Shown here piece after piece: positions 55,781 through 64,000 of a stretch of 64,000 bases of DNA (positions are counted from its first letter, which is position 1; each line of letters opens with the position of its first letter). Both the position numbers and the translations under genes were made by a program. The notes beneath the pieces are model-generated. The model did no database searches. It saw only the letters and a list, made by a program, of their open reading frames with translations, and was not told the origin of the DNA. The stretch is from positions 1 through 64,000 of the forward strand of contig BCJJ01000036.1 of assembly GCA_039545355.1 (NCBI GenBank), in the 5' to 3' direction. The stretch is from Trichosporon coremiiforme. Taxonomy: Eukaryota > Basidiomycota > Tremellomycetes > Trichosporonales > Trichosporonaceae.

Positions 55781-57084
55781 ATGAGACACGTCCGCGCCCA
55801 CAACAAAGAAGGCGCGGACTCTGTCACCTTTGATGTAAGACCTTTCTCGATCTTGGGTCGAGTGCAAGCTGACCTGGCAGAGCGGTGACAGGGCGGACAA
55901 GAAGCGTCGTGCTCGACCTTCCGCCAGTGACGAGCTGCGCAAAAGCTCGACGATGGGCCCCCCTCTCAAGAAGCCTTCTCATTCGCATCAAACATACTCG
56001 CCAACACCGCGCAGGGATAACCCTTCCTTCCCTGCAGCCGTGCAGAGACGCAGCCACACTCCTGGCCCTTCTCGCTCTTCGGCCGATCAAGCTGCAGGTG
56101 AAGCGTTCCTTCAGAGCGTTGTGAGCACAAGCGCCGGTGACCACAGCAAAGAGTTCATGCCGTATGATACCCCATCTCGCTCGGTGAGTGGCAACACAGG
56201 AGTGTTGGCTTATGGAAGAACATGTCAAGCCATCAGTACGGGAGATCGGCCAGGCGGGCAAAGACACCGGGACCAGGGCAGCAATCCGCCATCGGCCACG
56301 AAACAGTTGAACCACAGCGGCATATTCAGCCGTGGATGAACAACGGAGATGACATCCAGAATCCCTTTGCCCAGCAGGTGCTCCCCGTTGGCATTCCCGA
56401 CCTCTTGACCCAGGCGTCCACGTCTCTCGACGCCCAGTCCGCCCGCGGAGGAAGAATCCGAGTCAGCAGCCACCATTCGCCTCCTGCCGTCGATAACCGC
56501 GCCTTGGTTCAGGTTGGCGGGCAACGGGCTCCCTACCCGGGCGACAGACCAGAAGGGGGCGTGGAACTGTTCGACGATATCATCAGCGGTATTGGAGGGG
56601 AACGCCACGCCAATGCTCACCCCAGCGAGCCAACTGTAAGCGAGCAAAGCGGCACCACTGACCCCTCGGACCTTCTCCGCCTTCTCCGGTGACTGGACTG
56701 CGCTCGGAAGCTGGTCCCTTCAAGACATCTGGAACAACGTGCAAGATCAGTGCAAGCATGAAAAATTCTTCCCTCTCGACAACGTCAAGGAGATAATCGA
56801 CTCCCATCGCTGTTCGTGGGCTCTGCTTGAGCAAGCTAACACTAAGCTTCCATGGAGACGTCTCTGCAGGACCTGAAGGCTTCCACAGAGCATTCCGCCG
56901 CAGGTAGGCTTTGGGAGGGCCTCCATTCGCTAAAATCACAGAGCGAGAGCAGCTCGTCATGAAAGCTCAGGGCGTACTCAAGAAGATGAGGAAGAAGACC
57001 GAGAAGTACGACGATGCTCGTCAGAATGTGATCTCGTCTGTGGCCCAGCGGCCGCCCAAGAGCAAGTTCTGCACACTCCTGTAA
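55781..57084 (+). CDS. Unknown protein with C-terminal CaaX box, spliced
   Basis: The function is unknown. The ATG at 55781 (MRHVRAHNKEGADSVTFD) splices with a GTAAGA...GGCAG intron to SGDRADKKRRARPSASDEL. A basic, Ser/Pro-rich disordered part follows. A second intron (about 56183-56240, GTGAGT...CATCAG) joins YGRSARRAKTPGPGQQS, then WMNNGDDIQNPFAQQVLPVG and GGVELFDDIISGIGGERHAN. The next junction (about 56637-56710) is unresolved: a GTAAGC donor follows SEPT, but the acceptor leading to DWTALGSWSLQDIWNNVQDQ is unclear. Later exons give LQDLKASTEHSA, then REQLVMKAQGVLKKMRKKTE in a coiled-coil-like helix. The end is PPKSKFCTLL; CTLL is a CaaX box predicted to be geranylgeranylated, so a membrane attachment is likely. 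Exons and end are well supported; the middle is uncertain. Confidence 0.65.
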
Positions 57085-57218
57085 TCCTGTAGACGACACA
57101 CCACCGTTGTAAGAACCAATCAGTACCATGTTGTAAGTATTCAATGTACCAGGCTTCACGGCGTCATGATTTACATTTTACGTACACTACAAGCTTCAAC
57201 CCGGGAACAGTCCCACCC

Positions 57219-57724
57219 TCAGTTCACCGGCTGCATCTTGGAGTCGAGCTGGGTCTGGCCCTTCTTCGGGTGGACGGTGGAGGGGATAGCCTTGTCGACG
57301 AAGAGCTCCATCTTGAGATCGACGTTCTGGGGGTCCTCAAGAGTGCCGACCTTGAGGTAGCGAACGCCGGGGGCGGCCGAGGGGTCGCTCCAGAGAGGAG
57401 TGCCGCATTCACCGCAGAACGAGCGGGCCATGGGCTTTCCGCTACGGGTCGAGTTGTCCTGGTACACCTTGGGGGTGCCCTTGGTGACCTTGACGTCGTC
57501 AGGGGAAACCTTCAGGTTGAAGGAGCTGGTATGTCAGATCGAGACGGCTGCGGCGACTTACCCATCGGTGGCTGTCTTCTGGCAGTTGTAGCAGTAGCAG
57601 GCAATGCCGTCTTTGGTGTCGTTGGCCAAGTCGAACTGGACGTTTCCTGGCTGTCAGGGGGCTGACTCTCGCTGTTTTTGCTGGTGGGCAACTCACCACA
57701 AAGGCAGGATCCGTGGCGAGACAT
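57219..57724 (-). CDS. GFA-domain (CENP-V/formaldehyde-activating type) protein, spliced
   Basis: This is a small cytosolic zinc protein of the glutathione-dependent formaldehyde-activating enzyme/CENP-V fold. The ATG at 57724 gives MSRHGSCLC; a GTGAGT intron of about 50 nt joins GNVQFDLANDTKDGIACYCY and NCQKTATD, a second intron joins SSFNLKVSPDDVKVTKGTPK. All expected cysteines are seen: CLCG, CYCYNC and FCGECGTPLWSD. The end reads LDSKMQPVN. Length about 135 residues. Members of this family are abundant in fungi and their substrates are largely unknown, so no specific reaction is claimed. It is convergent with the CaaX-box gene 134 bp away. Confidence 0.9.
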
Positions 57725-58933
57725 GGCGGTGGTCTTGGCTGGCTTGGTGGGCTGTCGGATGCAGATGCGGGGAGCTCTCGATCGTGGGGACAACGCTGGC
57801 AGGCTCTTATATGAACGGCCACCTGGTCGTTGCTCGGTTGTGACCGATGACGATACGGATAAACCATGGCGAGATTACCGATCTGCCGGCGCGGTGGCTT
57901 GCCTCAACCGATCCTCTGCCGACCTGCCGAGAGCCTGGGTCAAGTGGAGGCCGCCTGGACTCTGCGCTTTGGCTTGGGTAACTCAGTCAACAGCAGTTGC
58001 GATCGCGCGAACGGAGACTAGCAAAGGATCACCTGATCAGTATTGAGTGGAAGCCGGTAGACCACAGTGCCGTTAGTTCAAGCAGGGACCCAACGAGGAA
58101 TGATGGCGGGCGTGCGAGGGACGACCCATGGCTGACGTGGGTGTCCAAAGGCGATCAAAAGGGGTGGGCATCGATGGTGCAGATGACAGTAGTTGCTTGG
58201 CAGCGGGAGGGAGAGCAAACAACAGTCGTGAAAGAGTGATAAAGTCGAATTGTGACAAGGATTCGGCGTGTGTTATATATCGCGATCAGGCCACCGGCGA
58301 GGTCCTCCTTCTGTACCCTCCTTTTGTACCCTCCACCACATGTCGCAGGTGGTCACGCAGCCCTGCACACTAATCCATTCCTCGAGCCCGCGTGCCGTCA
58401 GCCGTGCCACTGCAAAGCCAATCAAAATCACTGACACGCTCCCTTCGACCGGTTCGACCGAGTCGCACCAGCATGCAGAGCGGCCATTAAGTGAGAAACG
58501 CCCTCAGAACCAGTCGTGCGTCGGAGTTTCATCTGTCTGATGGTGGACGATGCATGACAGACAGCGTTTCAGAAACAATCGTTGACCCATCAGGGCGGCA
58601 GCCATTGACGGACACAAATGAGCAAAGTAGGCGTGGCGCCGGAGACGCGCCTATATTTGTTAGGCTGCGCTTGTTGTTCGTTCCTGGCAAGCCAGGTTGA
58701 CCGGCTGCTATACTTCCAAGTCTACTCGCCTCGCCAACCGATCTCCGACTCCGTCACACAACCACCACTCGACAGCACTCTCCGTCGTAGTCTGCCCTCA
58801 CATCATCGGTCTGAAAACCGGCGACGAACTGGCTGTCAGGGCACAAGGCGCGCATTTCTGCTGCCTTTTCTCCTCGTGATCCACCCCCACCCCCTCTCGT
58901 CGACGCGTCACGCCACCGGACCAAATGATCTAG
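57725..58933. promoter_or_regulatory. Divergent intergenic region upstream of SET1
   Basis: These 1.2 kb lie between the GFA gene and SET1, which start in opposite directions. Only short domain-less frames occur. The last 250 bp before SET1 are CT/CA-rich. Confidence 0.5.
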
Positions 58934-61900
58934 ATGCCTGCAGCCAACGGCCTTTACAATGGCCAGGAGGCGCACAAAGCCGGCTCCTCCTCTATGCTGG
59001 CCAAGAACAGCGTTGAGCGCCCGACTGTCTCCATCACGTTGCCCAGCGCGCCGGCTCTGCCAGCGCCAATCAGCCTTGAATCCAAGCCGACACTCAAGTC
59101 CCGGATCCCTCCCGGAACACTGCCGCCAAAGCCGCCTGCGACAGTAGTTGCAAGGAATGGCGACAAGGACTGGGACGCACGACCGATGGCTGGTCCGTCG
59201 CGCCCGAGGTCAAGGTCACGCGAGCCGCTGCACGAGCGCGACAGGGACCGCGAACGCGATCGGGACAGACTTAGGGAAAGGAGGCGATCGCCGTCTCCTC
59301 CGCCGCGGCGCCGCTCGCGGAGCAGATCGCGGGAACGCGACCGAGAATGGGAAAGGTATCGTGACCGTGAACGCGACCGCGATCGCGACAGGTACCTTCG
59401 AGACCGACGCGACTGGGACGACCGAAGGGACGACCGCGATCGATATGACCGTTACCGGCGTGGGTACTCGCCCGAGCGGCGGCGATCGCCTGACCGGCGC
59501 TACTATTCGCCAGAGAGGAGACGGTCGCCAGATCGCAGGAGAGACTGGAGGTCGCGCTCACCACCACCTCTTCCGCCGCACCGGACACCTGACCGGCGTC
59601 ACTCCCCTGACCGGTATCGCGATCGGCTAGAGCCGACGAACGGCAAGTATCGCGACGATCGCGACCGGGAACGGGACCGCATACCCAGCCGCGGTGACAG
59701 AGACCGCGAGAGAGGACGCGATCGCTCGCCGAAGCACGCGGCTCCACCGCCCGGCGCTCCGCCCCCACCGCCAGCCGAGAAACCTCCCTCACCCCCTCCT
59801 CCACCATCCGAACCTCCACCTCCCCCTCCGCCGTCCAAACCCCCCTCACGCACTGTGTCGCGACCGCTGTCTCCCGTCAAGCGGCACGTCGACCACTTTG
59901 CTCACTATAAGCCCCCGGCGTGCGTCAAGAGGCGACCGGGGATTGGTAACTACCTGTACATCAAGGATCCTGCGACTGGCCAGCGCGTGAAGCGCTTCGA
60001 CGGCGTGCACAATGGCGCTGAAGTGAAGGTTGTCGATCCGCGACTTCAGATCCCGAAGGAAGTGCGGGAAAGGGGACAAGGTTACATGAAGAACCGGTCA
60101 AAAGGCGTCGAAGAACTTCATTACGAGGTGAGTCACCGGGGGTTTTTTTTGTGATGCTAACCGTTATCAGTGGGACGAGAACTCACCCGGCCCGAGACCG
60201 CCCCCGCCCCCGACCGCCATCCTCATCACAGGCCTCAGCCCGCTTACGACTGTCGACCAGATCAGCAAGTTCTTCCGCGCTCATGGCCGCATCAAGGAGA
60301 TCGACTCCAAGATGGACCCAAAGACCGGTATGCAGCTCGGCATTTGCTGGCTGTCGTTCGAGGGGCCGCTACCTGGCCGACCGGGGAGCGCCCACGACGT
60401 CGCCATGCACGTTGTCCGAACCTGCTCCGGACAGCGTGTCGGGCTTACCGGCAACGAGCGCGTTACGGTCGTGCTTGACGGTCGCCGTGTCCGAGTCAAG
60501 GCGGCGGTGAAGGAGGAGATGGAGCGCAGGAACAAGCCGAAGCCGAAACCGCCCACACCTGCGCAAGTCGCTCCGACACCGAAAGCCCCTGCGTCTGGTC
60601 CGAAGGCATCGACGCCGAGCGAGGGCCGCGAGACGCCCAAGCCTGGGTTCGCCGACGGCCCTGGTCCTCGTTTCCAAGGGCTGGGTTCCATGCGCGGTCG
60701 ACCTGCCCCTCCGCTCGGAGGTCGATTCGGCTCTCTCAACCGTTCCATGCCCGTCGGACGATTCCAGCCGCCTCTGCGTGGTGCCCAAGACTTCAGCCGA
60801 GACTTCCGCATGGCACCCGACGGACGGCGGGGTGCGTTCCAGCAAGATTTCAGCGGCGCGTTCCAGCAGGACTTCAGCCGAGACTTTCGCGGTGGAGGTA
60901 CGTCAGCCCGCCGTGGCGACCGATACTCGCCATCACCTTCGCGATCGCGTTCGAGGTCGCGCTCCGTTTCCTCGTACTCCTCCGACTCGGACGACGACAG
61001 ACCATCGTACCGCAAGCGCCGCTCATCATCACCGAATCAACGCACGACTCTCAAGACGGCTCCCGCGGAAGCGGACGAGGCCGGCGTCGAACGGGCCAAG
61101 AAGGCGATCACGGACAACGGTCGAGCGTATGTTTTCATCGATATCAAGTCGCTGCCGTACGGCCAGGTTCGCGACGAGCACGTGGAGAATCACTTCCGCG
61201 CCTTCAAGCCCGACGCTGTGCTGCACAACCACACTGGCTGGTACATCCTCTTTGGGGACGACCAGACTGCGCACCGCGCCAAGCTCATGGACAAGACGGC
61301 CATCCTCTCGCACCGCATTAATGTCGAGGTCAAGCAGCCGACAGCCAAAGCGGGCGAGGGTGGTGTCACGACTGCGATGCCGGAGAAGGGCGGTTGGAAG
61401 TTCCTCACGTTCACGAAGAAGCGGCCGTCGGCGATGCCGACCAAGAAGCGTGCGCCGAGCCCCAAGGCGAAGCCGAAACCGCACCGCCGGCGCTCATTCT
61501 CGTACTCTTCAAGCAGCGATGAGGACGAGACCGTGGCCGCTCCCAAGGTTGTGCCCTCGAAGCGCATCATTGAGAGCGACGACGAGGACGAGGCCAAGCC
61601 GGAAGTCAAGCCGAAGAAGAAGCTTGCCAAGAAAGAGCCCGTTTCGAAGGACAAGAAGGTCGCCAAGAAGAAGGTCGTCACCGACGATGTCGACGTTTCA
61701 ATGTCGGAGCTGACAACGCCTGCCGTCGCCGAGATCCAGCTCGAGAAGCCTGCCGAGAAGAAGCCTCCTCCAAAGCCGAAGGCAGCGCCCAAGAAGATTG
61801 CTGCGGTCGAGAAGCTGGTCAATGCTGGCACGATCGAGGACGACGAGGACGCATATTGGCTTGCGCAGGCGCTCTCGCTGCCCGAGGACGCGGATACGGA

Positions 61901-62636
61901 GGCCATGTCGGACGCCGAGCCTGAGTTACTGGAGGACCACCCGCTCCACCATGCCAGCGGCGCATGGCGCGCCGAGGGCATCCGCAACGTCGCTCCGATC
62001 CTCAAGTCGACTTACCTGCCGCAGCGGAACCGTGCGGCTGCTGCCGACTCGGCGGGTGGAGCTGCTGGTGCCTCTGGTCGAACGGCGCGCATCGCCGGTC
62101 GCCGTCTCGCCCAGGACATCGAGACGAACCGCAAGGTCGGTGGAGGAACTGCTACCGCGGCCGAGAGCGATTTATTCATGTTCAACCAGCTGCGTATCCG
62201 CAAGAAGCAGCTGCGCTTCGCGCGATCCGCTATCGAAGGCTACGGCTTGTACGCCATGGAGACGATCCAGCCCGGCGAGATGGTGTGCGAGTATGTTGGC
62301 GAGCTCTGTCGGTCCTCGGTCGCGGACGTGCGCGAGCAGCTCTACACCAAGCAGGGTATCGGCAGTTCGTACCTGTTCCGTATCGACGGCGACATCGTGT
62401 GCGACGCAACGTTCAAGGGCAGCGTCAGTCGTCTCATCAATCACAGTTGCAACCCAACCGCGAACGCCAAGATTATCAACATCAACGGACACAACAAGAT
62501 TGTCATCTACGCCAAGCGCACGCTGTACCCCGGCGACGAGGTCACGTACAGCTACAACTTCCCACTCGAGCAGGACGAGAGCCTGCGCGTGCGGTGTCTG
62601 TGTGGAGAGCCGACGTGTCTCGGCTTCCTCAACTAG
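58934..62636 (+). CDS. SET1: Set1 histone H3K4 methyltransferase (COMPASS), spliced
   Basis: This is the catalytic subunit of COMPASS, which methylates histone H3 lysine 4. Length is about 1,215 residues in two exons; the intron runs about 60127-60169 (GTGAGTCACC...TTATCAG). The ATG at 58934 starts MPAANGLYNG. Residues about 70-270 are an Arg/Asp/Ser-rich RS/RD block, then poly-Pro. The conserved Set1 N-terminal block (HFAHYKPPACVKRRPGIGNY, RLQIPKEVRERGQGYM) is followed by an RRM (TAILITGLSPLTTVDQISKF, GRIKEIDSKMDPKTGMQLGI). After basic and acidic linkers comes N-SET (GRTARIAGRRLAQDIE, FNQLRIRKKQLRFARSAIEG), then SET (YGLYAMETIQPGEMVCEYVG, GIGSSYLFRIDGDIVCDATF, RLINHSCNP, EVTYSYNF) and post-SET (CLCGEPTCLGFLN). 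The zinc ligand expected after NHSCNP is alanine (see findings). Confidence 0.95.
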
Positions 62637-62942
62637 CGAAAGAACCAGGCCAGAGTGGTGTGCGAACCGGATGGAAGACGCAGCGAGAGTGCAACGACTA
62701 GGAGTATGTACGCAACTTGTACTACACACACATCATCATCACACAGCCACAGTTTCTATCTTTTCTTTTATTTTTCCGATCCGTTTCTGTATGCATTACG
62801 TGGACAACACCCGGATGCCCACAGCACTGACGCACAGCACTGACGACAGACAGACATGGAGAGCTAATGCAGATGAAACGATGTATACACAAGGAACCCA
62901 AAATGAAAATAACTACTACAGATCAGCTGTTTATTCACTCAA
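62637..62942. other. Gap between convergent genes
   Basis: These 306 bp lie between the SET1 stop and the stop of the response-regulator gene. The sequence is AT-rich compared with the genes and includes T-runs near 62760; it probably holds both polyadenylation sites. No gene is seen. Confidence 0.55.
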
Positions 62943-64000
62943 CTATGGCGCGAGGCCCTGCAACTCGCGCCTAGCGCCTTCGACGACCCGGCAGAGCGTG
63001 TCTCTATCGCACGGTTTGGTCAGCCATCCGTCGAAACCACACTCGACGAGACCTCTTCTCTTCTCATTCTGGCCCGCCAGCGCAGTGACGGCGAAGATCT
63101 TGCTCGGCCGTCTCTTGCGTCCTACTCCTACCCGTTGTTTCTCCCGCTCCCGCTCGATGGCGCGCATCTCGCTCGCCGTCGCCCAACCATCGAGCACCGG
63201 CATATTGATATCGAGGAGCACGATGATGGGCCGTCTCCGGCTCAGGTCGCAGAACATCTCGAGCGCGACTTTGCCGTCCGTAGCTTCGGCGAGCTCGCAC
63301 TCCTTCCCCAACGCTTGGCGGAGGATCTTGACCAGGATCTTGCGGTTGATCACATTGTCCTCTACGACGAGGACGGAGGTGACCTCGCACGGCGGGGGCA
63401 GAGCGGGATCCTCGTCGCCTTCGTACAGGGGCGAGTACTCCGGGACGAGATACCGCGTAGCCGGTGAGGGGGAGGAGTGGCTGCTCGGCGGCGTCGATAG
63501 CGTGGCCGCAGATCCCGAAGCGGAGGACCCCCGCGTCGAGGACAGGACAGAGGACGACGTAGCCGTAGGCGGAGGAGGACGCGCACTGCGACGTGAGGAG
63601 AAGTAATCTCCCAAGCACAGCGCGGCGATGCTCTCCGCCACGTTCTTCGGCTGCCAGGCATCCTCCGCCACTACCTCTGGCACAGGTGTCAGCTCTGCCG
63701 CCGCGCTCGCTGCGCTGTGCGCGATGGCCGCGGGCGTGAGGGGTTCCTTCAGCACTTTCACTGTGCGGCCGGGCGGCACTTGAGACAATAACGCGATTGT
63801 GTTGGCGAAGGGCGCAGCGTCCTCGCCGACAAACAGCACCAGGTCAGCCGAAAGGGAGGAGAGCATCGCTGTGCCCTCGGGCGTGAGCGCCAGCGTGGCC
63901 TCGACCACGACGAGATCCGCGTCATTCGGGTCCGCGACGATACCGTGTCCGAGCTTCCGATACGTGCGTTCGAGCATTGCGCCGATGCGCTTCAGCGCGC
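62943..64000 (-). CDS. Response-regulator domain protein, probably hybrid histidine kinase C-terminus (partial)
   Basis: The gene is cut by the right edge: its 5' part lies beyond 64000 and the frame stays open to the edge (ALKRIGAMLERTYRKL upstream of the ATG at 63977). A degenerate receiver-like block (DADLVVVEATLALTPEG, DLVLFVGEDAAPFANTIALL) comes first. A Ser/Pro-rich linker follows, then a complete receiver domain (about 63400-62970): VLVVEDNVINRKILVKIL (acidic pocket), IIVLLDINMPVLDGWATASE with the phospho-acceptor Asp, IFAVTALAGQNEKR, and GFDGWLTKPCDRDTL with the conserved Lys. The end is RRELQGLAP at 62943. It is likely the C-terminal end of a hybrid kinase in a His-Asp phosphorelay; the kinase itself cannot be seen here, so a stand-alone regulator is possible. 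Confidence 0.85.
   Translation of the reverse strand, partial: ALKRIGAMLERTYRKLGHGIVADPNDADLVVVEATLALTPEGTAMLSSLSADLVLFVGEDAAPFANTIALLSQVPPGRTVKVLKEPLTPAAIAHSAASAAAELTPVPEVVAEDAWQPKNVAESIAALCLGDYFSSRRSARPPPPTATSSSVLSSTRGSSASGSAATLSTPPSSHSSPSPATRYLVPEYSPLYEGDEDPALPPPCEVTSVLVVEDNVINRKILVKILRQALGKECELAEATDGKVALEMFCDLSRRRPIIVLLDINMPVLDGWATASEMRAIEREREKQRVGVGRKRRPSKIFAVTALAGQNEKRRGLVECGFDGWLTKPCDRDTLCRVVEGARRELQGLAP

Noticed and set aside
61798..63606. 602-codon frame in the SET1 3' half
   Set aside because: Shifted-frame shadow, Arg/Ser-rich, crossing the SET1 stop and the convergent gene.

Overview
This window is nuclear DNA of a filamentous or yeast-like basidiomycete. The evidence is about 58% GC (estimated by eye), genes on both strands with many very short spliceosomal introns, and fungal proteins such as homoisocitrate dehydrogenase (alpha-aminoadipate lysine pathway), COMPASS Set1, a Dnf-type flippase and a Nem1 phosphatase. 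The intron style (about 35-50 nt, a CTGAC/CTAAC branch point placed 3-10 nt before the AG) and the protein flavour suggest Tremellomycetes, probably Trichosporonales; that placement is inference.

Layout, left to right: a sugar transporter (+, 374-2579); mitochondrial ClpX (-, 3448-5711), divergent from a class I histone deacetylase (+, 6155-8153); a CCCH-FG nucleoporin (+, 8428-10582); a coronin whose reading frame runs on into a complete dUTPase (-, 10693-13130); a conserved protein with a retropepsin-like fold (-, 13502-14794); a doubtful small gene (-, 15325-15749); an NAD(P)-binding epimerase-like enzyme (+, 16002-17157); the Yta7/ATAD2 chromatin AAA ATPase (-, 17299-22187); a SPRY-LisH protein (+, 23853-26669); a small cysteine-rich membrane protein (-, 27082-27570). 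Then comes a gene-poor stretch (27.6-32.2 kb) with one apparently decayed gene near 30.1-30.9 kb.

The second half holds mostly housekeeping genes: Nem1 phosphatase (-, 32166-33744), RNA polymerase II subunit Rpb2 (-, 35835-39720), ribosome-biogenesis factor Ebp2 (+, 40178-41487), homoisocitrate dehydrogenase (-, 41722-42862), phosphatidylglycerophosphate synthase (+, 43302-44933), a P4-type flippase (-, 45079-50227), a mitochondrial helical-repeat protein (-, 52701-55271), an unknown protein ending in a CaaX box (+, 55781-57084), a GFA-domain enzyme (-, 57219-57724), Set1 (+, 58934-62636), and the 3' part of a response-regulator/hybrid kinase gene (-) cut by the right edge.

Neighbouring genes do not form a pathway cluster; they are independent, often divergent or closely convergent. 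The strongest unusual features are the coronin-dUTPase fusion, a retropepsin-like protein without the catalytic Asp triad, a Set1 whose SET/post-SET zinc site lacks its fourth cysteine, a split bromodomain in Yta7, and in-frame mini-introns that simple ORF calling reads through.
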